From NCBI RefSeq assembly GCF_963455315.2, contig NC_083323.1, positions 56,175,698-56,239,697 of the forward strand: a stretch of 64,000 nt of DNA, written 5' to 3'. Of the stretch, positions 12,125 to 24,010 are shown piece by piece. The notes under the pieces were generated by a model. The model was not told the DNA's origin. It did not search any database and was given only the letters and a program-made list of their open reading frames with translations. Within the stretch, counting starts at the first letter, position 1. Each line of letters opens with the position of its first letter. Position numbers and translations under genes: made by a program. Origin of the DNA: Globicephala melas. Its lineage: Eukaryota > Chordata > Mammalia > Artiodactyla > Delphinidae.

Positions 12125-13135
12125 AGCTTCCGAACTCTTACCTTTGTTTGTTTGTTTGTTTTGGGGTCTATCTGTTCTACTAGTAATGGAGAGACAGTGT
12201 TGAACTCTCAAATACATTTTTGATTGTCTATTTCTCTTTGTAGTTCTATTGGTTTGCTGCATTTATTTTGAGCTCGGTTATTAGGTGCATAAACATTTAG
12301 GAATCTTATCTCCTCTTGATGAATTACCCCTTTATCATTAGGAAATTGCCCTCTTTTTCTTGGATGATTTACTTGTCTGCTATTTACTTTGTCTAATATC
12401 AATAAGCCCATTCCAGCTTTTATTTGTTTAGTGTTAACAGTATATTTTTTTCTCATCCATTTACTTTTACTTTTAACCAATTTTGTCTTTACACTTTAAG
12501 TGAGTTTCTCGTAAGTGGCTTATAGTTGGGTCTTCCTTTCTAATTAAATCCTACATCTGCCTTTTAGACATTTAAACCATTAACATTTAATGTGAATATT
12601 GATATGATTAGGTTTAAATCTGCCATCTTTGTATTTGTTTTCTAGTTGTCACATCTGTTTCCTATTTATTCTTTTTTTATGATTCCATTTTATCTTTGCC
12701 ATTGGTTTACTAGCTATAACTCTTTGTTATATTATTTCAGTGGTTGCTTTGGAGTCTATAATATATATTTTTCACTTATCACATTCTCCCTTCAGATAAC
12801 AGTACATCACTTCATATGTAGTATACAACAGTGTTTCCATTTCTCCCTTCCCAGTCATTGTGTTATTAATTTGCTTTATTACTATCAATACATATGTTAT
12901 AACCCCACAATACATTGTTATTATTTTTGTTTTAAATAGTTGACCGTGTTTATAGAGATGTAAATAATAAGAAAAAAACTTTATCTATGCAGTTACCATT
13001 TATGGTGCTATTTATTCCTTTGTGTTGGTCTGTGTTTCCATCTGGTATCATTCTCCTTCTGCTTGAAGGATTTCCTGTAACATTTCTGGTTGTGGAGGTC
13101 TGTTGGTGATGATCTCTTTCAGTCTAAGGTTAACT
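12125..13135 (-). mobile_element. Old L1/HAL1-type remnant, 5' half
   Basis: Antisense text typical of the 5' half of old L1 or HAL1 elements: 'ggttattaggtgcataaaca', 'ttgatgaattacccctttat', 'tttctggttgtggaggtctg'. Many indels and stops. The same region of an L1 recurs at about 41.9 kb. A (TTTG)n run lies at 12142-12161. Confidence 0.75.
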
Positions 13136-13139
13136 TTTT

Positions 13140-14281
13140 TCCACTACTTATCCAATAACCTTCTAGTACTCTAACCCATGCCCTGTTATGAAGTTTCTGC
13201 CCTGACTGTGGGAGACAAACACTATTCCTGAAACAGTGTTGAGAGCACTGTTTCCTCTAATTCTTCCAGCTGTTTTTTTTCCAGCCTTAGGTGATTTCCT
13301 CACATACACGTACTGATAAGTCCTCAACTAAACATTCAAAAAGGAATGTCTGCAAATTCCCAGGATTCTCTCTCTGGGCAGCTTTCTTCTCCGTGGTACC
13401 CTGTCCTATGAACTGTAGTCATCCTGGACCCTGAGGAGTCCCAGGTGTACCTCCTCATCAGCTTCTGCTGGGTTTCCCTGCACTGTGCTGCTTCCTGGAA
13501 ACCTTCAGGCAGTAAGCAGAGGCAATGGCAGGGCTTACCTTGATAGTTTTCATCTCTCGGGGATAATTTCCTTTTGTTGCCTGAAGTTCAATATCATGAA
13601 AACTATTTCATACACTTCTCAGGCTTTCAGTTGGCAGTTAACAAAGTGAATCTGGCCCCTGTTACTCTATTTTGTCGGGAAATAAAAAGAAACTAATTTT
13701 AAATTGTACTTAATTTTAATTAACTTAAAGTTAGATGATCACACGTGGCTATATTGAATAGCATAGAAGGTACTGATTACAGAGGCATTCAGCCTGTGAA
13801 ATTTCATTGAGCTCTGCATTTAGCATATATATGCCTTTAGGTAACACTTCAACAACAACAAAAAAAAGGTTTGAAGAGCTAAGATATTTTCCTAAAATTT
13901 GCCCATCAGAAGCATCCTTTATTTCTGGATTACTGATCAAGAATGCTGACACAAGTTTTGGGTTTTGTTTTGTTTTGTTTTAATCATAGTAGTTTAGCAA
14001 GGAGGAGGTAACCAAATAATACCCTCACTTATTTTTCCCCCAGGAAATACAAAAGGATGAGAGGTAAGTAAAGCATATCTACTTAAACTGCATATACTAC
14101 ATTCATAGGACAAGATTAAGGACTGTGTCATCTTTAAATCCCAGTGAAGTTAAACTAAGTGATAAAAGATATCTATAGTGTATAATAACTTTATTTAATA
14201 TCTTATACCTGATTTATTTCTCTTTTGTACTTGACTCAGTTTAATTCCAGCCTTTTAAAACTGTTTTAAAAAATATACATA
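13140..14281. other. Unassigned non-coding stretch
   Basis: No recognised element. A (TTTTG)n run lies at about 13959-13980. Confidence 0.4.
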
Positions 14282-14486
14282 GGGCTTCCCTGGTGGCGCA
14301 GTGGTTGAGAGTCCGCCTGCCGATGCAGGGGACGTGGGTTCGTGCCCCGGTCCGGGAAGATCCCACATGCCGCAGAGCAGCTGGGCCCGTGAGCCATGGC
14401 CGCTGGGCCTGCACGTCCGGAGCCTGTGCTCCGCAACGGGAGAGGCCACGGCAGTGAGAGGCCCGCGTACCGCAAAAAAAAAAAAA
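14282..14486 (+). mobile_element. CHR-2-type SINE
   Basis: Near-consensus, full-length copy ending in a 13-base A tail. Tail and flank are both A-rich and no clear target duplication could be drawn. Low divergence suggests a relatively young insertion. Confidence 0.95.
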
Positions 14487-14499
14487 CAAAACATAACCC

Positions 14500-15075
14500 T
14501 AGCTGGCTCAGTTTGACTCATTCTTCGCATATGACAGACATCTGAAGAGGCAATGGGAAACATGTACTGATAGCCTGGGGTGAATAAAATGGGTCCTTTC
14601 TTAAATTTTTCATGTAACTTTATATTTACCTACAACCTGTGCTTTATTATTTTTAGTATGAATTGAATACTTATTTTAAATGAAGTAACAAATCATAATA
14701 AAATACTAAATTCTAAAAGCTGAAAAATACCACAAACATAACAAAATCCAGAAAAAAATTTGACAGAACATGTTTACTAGTGAACTGCCTACCACACCTC
14801 TATAAATTCAAAATTTTTAGCTATCTCTTTATATGATAAAATCTTTTTCTATAATCTGTCTATAGTGCAATGAGAAAGATAATTCAGTCTGCTAGAAATT
14901 TGTGGGGCTTTTTTATTATTGGTGATTTAGAAATTTTTTTTTTACTTCCAACTCATTATAATGTCACGTAAAATATTTAGAGTTTTGTCAGATTTATGAT
15001 AAGCTCTATCTAGTTTCCTTCATCTGTGAGCTATAAGAATCACAACATTTCAGGTTTCTTGTGCAATGTCTAATT
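14500..15075. other. Unassigned AT-rich stretch
   Basis: Very AT-rich; no element recognised. Confidence 0.4.
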
Positions 15076-15078
15076 TTA

Positions 15079-16405
15079 TTTTTTTTCCAGCTTTATTGAG
15101 ATATAATTGACATACAACATTATGTAAGTTTAAGGTATACAACGTGATGACTTGATATACGTATCTATTGTAAAATGATTACCATAATGGTTAGCTAACA
15201 CATTCATCACTTCACACAGTTACCATTTGTGTGGGGGGGGGTAAGAATTTTTAAGATCTACCATTTAGCAACTTTCAAGTATACAGTACATCATTCAGTA
15301 TTGTTAACTATAGTTATCACGCTGTACATTACATTCCCTGAACTTATTCATCTTATAACTGGTAGTTGGTACCCTTTAACCACCTTTACCCATTTCCTCC
15401 ATTCCTGACCCCGCCCCCCCAACCTCAACTACCAACCTCCAATACACTCTCTGCTTCTAGGAGTTCAATTTTTTTTTAGATTCCACATATAAGTGAGATC
15501 ATACAGTATCTGTCTTTCTGTGTCTGACATTTCATTTAGCATAATGCCCTCAATGCCCATCCACCTTTTCGCAAATGGCTGGATTTCTTTCTTTTTATGA
15601 CTGATTTCCTTCTTTTTATATATTGTATATATACACCACATTTTCTTTATCCACTCATCTGGTGATAGCCATTTAGGTTGTTTCCATGTCTTGGCTATTG
15701 TAAATAATGCTGCACTGAACAAGGGGATGCAGATATTGCTTTGAGATAGCGATTGGAATTTCTTTGCATATATACCCAAAAGTGGGATTGCTGGATCACG
15801 TGGTAATTCTATTTTTAATTTTTTGAGGATCGTCTATACTGTTTTCCATAGCGGCTGCACCAGTTTACATTCCCACAGGTAGTGCACAAGGGTTCTCTTT
15901 TCTGCACCCTCACCAACACTTACTATCTTTTTTTTTTTTTTTTTTTTCGGTTTGTGGGCCTCTCACTATTGTGGCCTCTCCCGTCGCGGAGCACAGGCTC
16001 CGGGCGCGCAGGCTCAGCGGCCATGGCTCACGGGCCCAGCCGCTCCGCGGCATGTGGGATCTTCCCGGACCGGGGCACGAACCCGTGTCCCCTGCATCAG
16101 CAGGCGGACTCTCAACCACTGCGCCATCAGGGAAGCCCCAACACTTACTATCTTTTGCCTTTTATTTTTTTCTTTTTGATGATAGCCATTCTAACAGGCA
16201 TGAGGTGATATCTCGTTGTGGTTTTACTTTACATTTCCCTGATGATTAGTGAGGTTGAGCACCTTTTCATGTACCTATTGATCATGTGTATGATCAATGT
16301 CTTCTTTGGAAAAATGTCTATTCAGGTCCTTTGCCCACTTTTTAATCAGAATATTTGGTTTTGGTGTGGTTTTTTTTTTTTTGCTATTGAGTTGTATGAG
16401 TTTCT
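15079..16405 (-). mobile_element. L1 3' part, split by a SINE
   Basis: Antisense L1 beginning 'ccagctttattgagatataa' (3' UTR) and running into the ORF2 C-terminal region ('atggctggatttctttcttt', 'cgtggtaattctatttttaa'). Residual ORF2 peptide is visible at 15779-15465 ('FTIAKTWKQPKW', 'DEWIKKMW') but is interrupted. The CHR-2-type SINE at 15931-16137 divides it. A 9-base G run lies at 15233-15241. Confidence 0.88.
15931..16137 (-). mobile_element. CHR-2-type SINE nested in L1
   Basis: Antisense full-length copy with a T tail. The L1 sequence 'caacacttactatcttt' is duplicated on both sides (15914-15930 and 16139-16155), an exact 17-bp target duplication. It is younger than the host L1. Confidence 0.96.
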
Positions 16406-16409
16406 ATGA

Positions 16410-16690
16410 GTCTTAGAGAAGTTGAGTTCCATGGAGGTGAAAAAGCTTTATATACTTTGATTTTTCTGAATAAATAGGTGTTATTTCACCATTGTTATTA
16501 TTTTTAATTAGAAAAACAAGAGGATTGAATGGAAAATCTGTTAACTGATAATTAACTTTCCCCTTCCAATGCTGACTCATCCAAACATATTATGATATGT
16601 TCATGATAAAATTATTGCTTATCATAATAAATTCTTATTAACTTAATTCTTATCAATGACTCATTTCTTTTTGCTGATCTTGAATGTCTT
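16410..16690. other. Unassigned AT-rich stretch
   Basis: No element or coding signal seen. Confidence 0.35.
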
Positions 16691-16694
16691 ATGA

Positions 16695-16870
16695 ATATTG
16701 CAGAGTGGCTCTCTGCCAAGACAGAACCCGCTTTGTAGGGTGACTATCACTTATGAGTTGTGTGGCCTTGGCTACCTTACTTAGCCTAAAAAAACCTGTT
16801 TGTTTCTTTTTCTGCAAAATAATATGATAATAACAGTAGTAGGATTATTATCAAGTTTAAATGAATTTAT
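16695..16870 (+). repeat. MIR SINE fossil
   Basis: Order of segments fits MIR: 'atgagttgtgtggccttggc', then 'ttagcctaaaaaaacctgtt', 'ctgcaaaataatatgataat' and 'ggattattatcaagtttaaa'. Diverged and 5'-incomplete. Confidence 0.7.
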
Positions 16871-16911
16871 GTGTTTAATTTTAAGTAGAGGTTAAGAATG
16901 TAATATTGCAG

Positions 16912-17270
16912 GGGCTTCCCTGATAGCGCAGTGGTTAAGAATCTGCCTGACAGTGTAGGAGACACAGGTTCGAGCCCTGGTCCAGGAAGATCCCACATGC
17001 TGTGGAGCAACTAAGCCTGTGTGTCACAACTACTGAGCCTGCGCTCTAGAGCCCGTGAGCCACAACTACTGAGCCCACGCACCACAACTACTGAAGCCCA
17101 CACATCTAGAGCCCATGCTCCGCAACAAGAGAAGCCACCACAATGAGAAGCCCGCGCACCCCAACAAAGGGTAGCCCCCGCTCGCCGCAACCAGAGTAAA
17201 GCCCGCACACAGCACCGAAGACCCAAAGCAGCCAAAAATAAAATAAATAAATAAATTTATAAAAATAAAA
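16912..17270 (+). mobile_element. CHR-1-like long SINE
   Basis: Starts 'gggcttccctgatagcgcag', carries 'cacaactactgagcc' modules and an extra 'gggtagcccccgctcgccgc' segment, and ends in an (AAAT)n-rich tail. The 18-bp flanks 'aagaatgtaatatt' plus four bases at 16894-16911 and 17271-17288 form a target duplication with two mismatches. It is one of the longest SINE copies in the window. Confidence 0.93.
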
Positions 17271-17289
17271 AAGAATGTAATATTACAAC

Positions 17290-18780
17290 TTTTTCTGCCC
17301 AAATCAGACTGAGGAATAGATAAAATTTGTACTTACAGGGAATGATGCAAAAAAAAAAAAAGAAAAGAAAGGAATATTTTTATATAAGAATATACCATAT
17401 TTCTTTAACTTGCATTTGCTTTGTGCTTCAAAATCCCCTCAGTGTCAGTGTCTATTTTTCCCCTTGAAGCAAAGAGAAACTTTATAAAAGATTAAATAGA
17501 CAAAATACAGCAATATAAATAAAGGGATCCAAATTGTTCTCTATTGCTTGGGAATTTCACCGTTATTTTATGATTTTTGCACCTAGTAGCATGAACAGTT
17601 TGCCCCTAACAAAATTATAAGTGCCTTCAGGACTATCACAGTTACATACTAGAAGAGAATTTGCCAGAAAGAATTTTATTATGAAACGGGGTTGCACTGA
17701 AAAAATACTTGTTTCAGCTACAAATGGGAAAATAGCTTCAATTAGTTCTCTGAGGAACTTTGAGTTATGTAGATCAGCTGATGAATCAAAGGAATTTAAG
17801 TTACTGGATTTACTAAATTCAATTTAAGGTACTACTTTGGGATAACACATAAAACACTTCACTCACTAAGTATTCATTAGTAAGACAAAATGAAATAATC
17901 ACTTTATGCTTCTAGAAACTATCATGATTTTATACCATTACCTGGAGGAAAAAATGAAATATTTAAAACATATATATACACGTAAAATGAATTGAAATCT
18001 GCAACTGTGTTAAAAATTTATAGAAACTAGAAAACCTGATACATTTGATGTTTGCATTAAATGCCATCTTTTCTTTTTTTAAATCTCAAGTAAAGAAAGT
18101 AACTTAGAGACATCTTAAAGAATCCGGATAGACATAATTCCTTACTTCTAAAACAAGAGTTTCCCTGAGTGGAACTAATGTTCTAGAAGCTTCCAACAGA
18201 CAAAGGATCCAAATAGGAGCTGGGGCAGACACAATGCTGCAGTTCTGAGGAGGCTTGATTCACAGAAATGGTCTCCCTTCCTTAAAAAGTAGAGATGTAG
18301 CCAGGGCAGCACCGTCCTCAAAACAGTATGGGAGAGAAAATGTAAACAGAGGCTTAGTTTTTCTTACCTCTCCTTCTGCCAGCCTTGGTACAGGAAGCAG
18401 GGTGGTGTTACAGTCAGGAGACTTTCAGCTGCGTGTAAAAGCTGCACGTAACAGCAACTCACAATGATTTAAACAAGGAACATTTATTATCTCACAAAAC
18501 AAGAAGTCCTGAGGGAGAACAGCTCCTAAATTAATTAATTTAATGATTCAAATACATCATCCAGGAACCAAGCCCTTTCCACATTTCCAGACACAACACC
18601 TAGCAGGAGAAAAAAGAATGTCCCTTTAAAAGGGTGGAAACCTTTCCCCAAAGTCCCAAAGCTGTCTTTCCTTCACATCTCACTGGCAATTTTTGGTCAT
18701 ATGCCCTTTCCTAAACCAATTACTAGAAAGGGGAATGGGAATATTCTCTTTGCCTTAAACCAAGGTAAATAATCTTCCTC
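17290..18780. other. Unassigned, with possible old repeat near 18.45-18.70 kb
   Basis: No coding region. The text 'aacatttattatctcacaaa' with 'caagaagtcctgagg' near 18480-18515 resembles a mammal-wide interspersed repeat whose name I cannot assign. Confidence 0.35.
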
Positions 18781-18782
18781 TG

Positions 18783-18990
18783 GAAGGGGCTAGATGGTAA
18801 ATATTTTAGGCTCTGTGGGCCATACAATATCTGTTGCACTATTCACCTTTACTGCTATAGTGCAAAAGTAGGCATATATGATACATAAACAAGTGGGCAT
18901 AGCTGTGTTCCAACAATACTTTATGTATAAAAACAGGTGGCAGTACAGATTTGGCCCATAGGCCATAGTTTGCTGACCCCTGCCTTAGAG
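18783..18990 (+). repeat. hAT-like non-autonomous DNA transposon fossil
   Basis: Contains 'gatggtaaatattttaggct', 'ctgtgggccatacaatatct', 'gggcatagctgtgttccaac' and the terminal 'catagtttgctgacccctg'. This is a well-known mammalian MITE-type consensus; the exact subfamily is uncertain. Confidence 0.7.
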
Positions 18991-20020
18991 CAATTGGCAC
19001 TTCTGACAGTGTCTGAAACAGAGAAGTCCATTTGTGGACTTCTATTGTACAAATAGTTCTCTTTTGTTCTTTTGCTCCAGAGTCATGACCAAGAATTTAG
19101 AGATCTTCTGTGAGTTCTGAGCTTCTTTCTTAACGTTTTATTTTTCTCCTGCCTTTTTCCACTAGAAACAGGCACTGTAGAATCCTAATACTCGTTGGCC
19201 CATTTTTCTTTCCCAAGACTTTTGTAAGAATGTATATTTGAGAGTTCTTTTAAGGAAAAGCTTTTCCTCAAAATAATCTATAAGTCCACCAATTAGATCC
19301 ATCTGGGTGAACAATCAAACACCATTTTTTGAATTGAGTAATATCATTTACTCACAGCTTAATATATTTCAATTTAATTTTGTTGTTCTTTTCTTCAAAT
19401 TCTGATAAGACATATGTTGTGTCATAGAAATAAAGGCAAGTAGTGAAAAATAGAGAGTAGATTTCTGATTCAAGATTATGAACTGAGCATGTGTTTATGT
19501 CCTCACTTCCTCTCCCCATCTGGATGCTATATTAAAATGAAAACAATGGCATAAAATGTCACAAATCCTCAATAATGAAGAGAATGGAGAGACTCTGGCA
19601 GATAAAGAAGTGAATAAATTTCTGGAAAGTAGATTTGAAAAGCATTTACTGAGGAAGCACAGAAGAGAAAGCTAGAATTAGCTCAACATGTGAAGAAAAG
19701 GGAATGTAGGCAAGGAGGGTGCCTATGTGGCCAGCACAACCTTGGAGAAGTTTTGTAGTTAGGTATGGTGGGGTGGTGGTTACAATGAAGACTAGAAGCA
19801 ATAAGAGGGGTTGAGAACAGGAGACAAAATAAAGATGTAGGCAGAAACTTGACTCTTCCTGATTCCCTTTAATCATCTCTATGTTCATCATGACTAAACA
19901 TTTATCCCAAGAAAATATTGGAGGATTCAATCTCTAAAAGAGAAGACTTCCCCTAGACCGTTCACCATAAAGTCGAGCTTTTTCACCAGAGCTCTTGCTC
20001 CTGTGTACAAAGTTCTATAA
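18991..20020. other. Unassigned non-coding stretch
   Basis: No recognised element. The minus-strand open frame at 19930-19646 is not protein-like. Confidence 0.35.
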
Positions 20021-20021
20021 C

Positions 20022-20095
20022 CTCATTCATTCATTCACTCAATTCAACAAATATTTGCTGAGGGTTTAATAGGCAGTGGGAAAAAACAAACTCTG
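20022..20095. repeat. Old repeat fragment of the 'caacaaatatttgctgag' type
   Basis: A (TTCA)n start followed by 'caacaaatatttgctgaggg' matches a frequent mammalian fossil repeat. Similar fragments lie at about 27800 and 51810. Family not assigned. Confidence 0.45.
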
Positions 20096-20812
20096 TTATC
20101 ATGCAATTTACAATACTAAAAGGATTATCAGACTATGAGAAAAATTGTAACATGAAAAAGTAAAACCAAAATTTTTTAATAATCTAAAGTAAAATGCACT
20201 CTGACCAGGGTATCCCAAGACTTGGAAACAAGGTGTTGGCCAGGTTGAGTCCTTGTCTGGAAGCTCTTGAGAAAAATCTGCTTCCAGTCTTATTCTTGTT
20301 GGCAGAATTCAGTTCCTTGTAGGACTGAGATCATGGTAGTACAGTTCCCAGAATCTAGAGGCCACCTGTATTCTTTACCAAGTGACCCCCTCCATCTTCA
20401 GGCTAGCAATGGTGCATTGAATCATTTTTGTGCTTCCAATCTCTGGCTTTCTTTTCTGTGTCCAGCAAAAAAAGAAAAAAAACAAAAGCCCCAAACTCTC
20501 TGTTTTTAAGGGGCTCATGTAATTAATTCAAGCCCCCAGTAATCTCCTTATCTTACGTTCAACTGTGTCATAAACATAAGCTACTCAATGGAAGTAAAGC
20601 CTGTATCATTCACAGACCCTGGGATTGTGTAGGGCATGTAGATCAGGTTGGTGGAAAACCTTGAGAGAATCTTAGAATTCTTCGTAGCACAGCCCTACAC
20701 TAGACCTATTATACAAAATTTTAAAACCCCAAAGTGATTAAAAGATTCTAGAGTAGAAAAAGTATATCACATACCATGGAATAAGAAACAGACCATTATC
20801 ACACTTCTCAGC
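20096..20812. other. Unassigned non-coding stretch
   Basis: No element or exon recognised. Confidence 0.35.
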
Positions 20813-20825
20813 AATAACAGCTTTT

Positions 20826-22725
20826 TTAAAAAAAAATTTATTGGAGTATAGTTTCTTTACAATGTTGTGTTAGTTTCTGCTGTACAGCAGAGTGAATCAG
20901 CTATACGTATACATATATCCCCTCTTTTTTGGATTTCCTCCTCTTTTAGGTTACTGCAGAGCACTGAGTAGAGTTCCCTGTGCTTTACAGTAGGTTCCCA
21001 TTAGTCATCTATTTTATACATAGTATCAATAGTGTATATATGTCAATAACCATCTCCCATTTCATCCCATCCTCCTTCCCCCTTGGTATCCATACATTTG
21101 TTCTACACATCTGTATCTCTTTTTCTGCTTTGCAAATAAGATCATCTATACCATTTTTTTAGATTCCACATATATGCATTAATATACAATATTTGTTTTT
21201 CTCTTTCTGACTTATTTCACTCTGTATGACAGTCTCTAGGTCCATTCATGTCTCTACAAATGACCCAATTTCATTCCTTTTTAAGGCTGCGTAATGTTCC
21301 ATTGTATATATGTACCACATCTTCTTTATCCGTTCCTCTGTTGATGGATATTTAGGTTGCTTCCATGTCCTGGCTATTGTGTTGCAATGAACACTGGGGT
21401 GCATGTGTCTTTTTTAATTATAGTTTTCTCTAGGTATATGTCCAGTAGTGGGATTGCTGGGTCATATGGTAGTTCTACTTTTAGTTTTTTAAGGCACCTC
21501 CATACTGTTCTCCATAGTGTTTGTATCAATTTACATTCCCACCAACAGTGCAAGAGGGTTCCCTTTTCTCGACACCCTCTCCAGCATTTATTGTTTGTAG
21601 ATTTTTTGATGATGGCCATTCTGACTGGTGTGAGGTGATACCACATTGTAGTTTTGATTTGCATTTCTCTAATAATTAGTGATGTTGAGCAGCTTTCCCT
21701 GTGCCTCCTGGCCACCTGTATGTCTTCTCTGGAGAAAGGTCTATTTAGGTCTTCTGCCCATTTTTTGATTGGGTTGTTCAGTTTTTTGATATTGAGCTGC
21801 ATGGGCTGTTTGTATATTTTAGACATTAATCCTTTGTCAGTTGCTTTGTTTGCAAATATTTTCTCCCATTCTGAGGGTTGTCTTTTCATCTTGTTTATGG
21901 TTTCCTTTGCTGTACAAAAGCTTTTAAGTTTAATTAACAATGAAAGCTCAGAAAGAGAAATTAAGGAAACAATCTCACTCACCATTGTAACAAAAAGAAT
22001 AAAATACCTAGGAATAAATCTACCAAAGGAGGCAAAAGACCTGTATACAGAAAGCTATAAGACACTGATGAAAGAAATCAAAGACGACACAAACAGATGG
22101 AGAGATATACCATGTTCCTGGACTGGAAAGATCAATATTGTGAAAATGACTACACTACCCAAAGCAATCTACAGATTCAGTGCAACCCCTATCAAATTAC
22201 CAATGGCATTTTTCACAGAACAAGAACAAAAAATTTTTACAATTTGTATGAAACACAAAAGACCCCAAATAGCCAAAGCAATCTTGAGAAAGAAAAACGG
22301 AGCTGGAGGAATCAGGCTTGCGGACTTCAGACTATACTACAAAGCTACAGTAATCAAGACAGTATGGTACTGGCACAAAGACAGAAATATAGATCAATGG
22401 AACAGGATAGAAAGCCCAGAGATAAATCCATGCACCTACGATCACCTAATCTATGACAAAAGAGGTAAGAATATACAATGGAGAAAAGACAGCCTCTTCA
22501 ATAAGTGGTGCTGGGAAAACTGGACAGCTACATGTAAAAGAATGAAATTAGAACACTCCCTAACACCATACACCAAAATAAACTCAAAATGGATGAAAGG
22601 CCTATGTAAGGCCAGACACTATAAAACTCTTAGAGGAAAACAGAAGCAGAGCACTCTTTGACAGAAACCACGGGAAATCCTTTTTTGACCCACTTCCTAG
22701 AGTAATGAAAATAAAAACAAAAATA
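20826..22725 (-). mobile_element. Twin-primed (5'-inverted) L1
   Basis: The 3' part (20826 to about 21934) is antisense L1 and encodes on the minus strand the ORF2 C-terminal region (for example 'TTMWYHLTPVRMAIIKKS', 'ELPYDPAIPLLDIYLEKT'). From about 21935 to 22725 the orientation flips: the upstream ORF2 part reads on the plus strand ('TKRIKYLGINLPKEAKDLYT', 'NGAGGIRLADFRLYYKATVI'). The plus-strand part stops almost exactly where the minus-strand part begins in ORF2. A 13-bp target duplication, 'aataacagctttt', brackets the whole at 20813-20825 and 22726-22738. This is the classic single-insertion inversion from twin priming. Stops and frameshifts make it inactive, but divergence is low, so it is relatively young. 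Confidence 0.95.
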
Positions 22726-22739
22726 AATAACAGCTTTTA

Positions 22740-23070
22740 AAGGTAATAAAACAATTCTTTCAAACTTCTAAGGGAGTATTTTTTCAAGACAAAATTATAT
22801 TTCTAGCCAAATTATCCCTTAACTATATAGGCAGAATAAAGATATTTTCAAATATGCAATGAGTCATAAATTTTTATTTCCCATGTACCCTTTCTTAAGA
22901 GTTAAAGGAGATAGAAAATCAAGAAAGGGGATAACACCAGTTTCAAGTAGATCCCACACCAGAGAGCAGTAAAGGGAACGCCAAAGATGAAAGCTGTTTG
23001 GCAGGTCTAGATAATCTCAGTCTAGACAGGAGCAAGAAAAAAGGAAAAAGGTTTCAATAGAAGCTTCAAT
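22740..23070. other. Unassigned AT-rich stretch
   Basis: No recognised element. Confidence 0.35.
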
Positions 23071-23074
23071 TTCT

Positions 23075-23195
23075 TCCACCCTAAAATGACCATAATATCA
23101 TACTAATTACCTGCTAGTTCATAAGGTCATTACAAAGACTATATAAGTCAACATGTACAAAGGGCTTAGAATAGCGTCTTTTAGTTATAAACTCT
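23075..23195 (+). repeat. MIR-like 3' fragment
   Basis: 'accctaaaatgaccataata' followed by 'ggtcattacaaagactatat' and 'acaaagggcttagaatag' follows the MIR 3' order. Confidence 0.5.
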
Positions 23196-23329
23196 TCACA
23201 AGTGTTTTTGGAGTACTTTTAGAAAACTAGTTTAGGAAAATCTTTTCTTTTAACCCATGCATCATCACAAAAATGACAAATTGGAATTTAAAAAAATTCT
23301 TTTATCGTGCATAATTTGAGAAGCACCGC

Positions 23330-23510
23330 TTTAGAGCACCCGCTAGGTACAGAGAGATCTGGTCTTGAGAAGACTTGGGTTCTAGCTCCCAACCTGCCGG
23401 CCAAAGACCTGGGGGAAGCCCTTGAACTTCTCCAAGACTTAATGTCTTCATCTTTCACATAAGGGCGATCATTCATACCTCAGAGAGCTGCTGTGGAGGT
23501 GAAATGGAAT
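23330..23510 (+). repeat. MIR SINE fossil
   Basis: MIR order is visible: 'acttgggttctagctcccaa', 'tgaacttctccaagacttaa', 'tgtcttcatctttcacataa', 'cctcagagagctgctgtgga'. Confidence 0.65.
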
Positions 23511-23689
23511 AACTGGTTGGAAATTGATCGGTTCCCTATATAGAGGAAACAATTCCAGATGGACCAGATAGCCATCATTGTTCTATGCGCGATCAAAGAA
23601 AGAATCTCTGCCATTTCTCTGGGAAATAGTACTTTGTAAAAATGTATTTTGTCTTCATTCATTTTAGGGTTCTTTGGCAAAGTGTCTCG

Positions 23690-24010
23690 CTCCGATGTTG
23701 TTTGTATGGAACTGTGCAGTAACAGGTTTCTTTTTAGAGTGATTAGCGAGCACCTAACATGTCTCAGATTTTCTCTCCCTTTGCATTGTCTTGCTGCTTG
23801 TTGGCAGTGCCTTGCATCATTAATTTAGTGGATAATGAATGAAATATTGTTAGCAAACCCTGTAATGTTGAATTATAATGTCATTAATCTTTCACATTCC
23901 TTCTGTAGATTCAGCTGATCTTATGCAAAGCGAATGGACCTGGATTACCCTCAGAGACTTATCAAACTACCCGAGGGAATGCAATTCCTTTAAGATCCCT
24001 TTTCTGTTTT
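23690..24010. promoter_or_regulatory. Repeat-free block rich in TAAT and octamer motifs
   Basis: No recognised transposon. Between 23817 and 23889 there are several TAAT cores ('cattaattta', 'gataatgaat', 'aattataatg', 'tcattaatct'). POU-like octamers lie on either side: 'ctttgcat' at 23779-23786 and 'atgcaaag' at 23923-23930. This could be a conserved enhancer; the call rests only on motif density in repeat-free DNA, and such motifs are common in AT-rich sequence. Confidence 0.25.

Noticed and set aside
19646..19930. 94-codon minus-strand frame with a valine/leucine-rich run
   Set aside because: Composition follows a local purine-rich tract; nothing else supports coding.
21374..21985. 203-codon minus-strand open frame
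   Set aside because: It is the L1 ORF2 C-terminal region, not a host gene; the part beyond the inversion is unrelated frame.
21654..22661. 335-codon plus-strand open frame, the longest in the window
   Set aside because: It crosses the inversion point of the twin-primed L1. The first third is antisense L1 and only the rest is real ORF2 sequence, so it is an artefact of the inversion.
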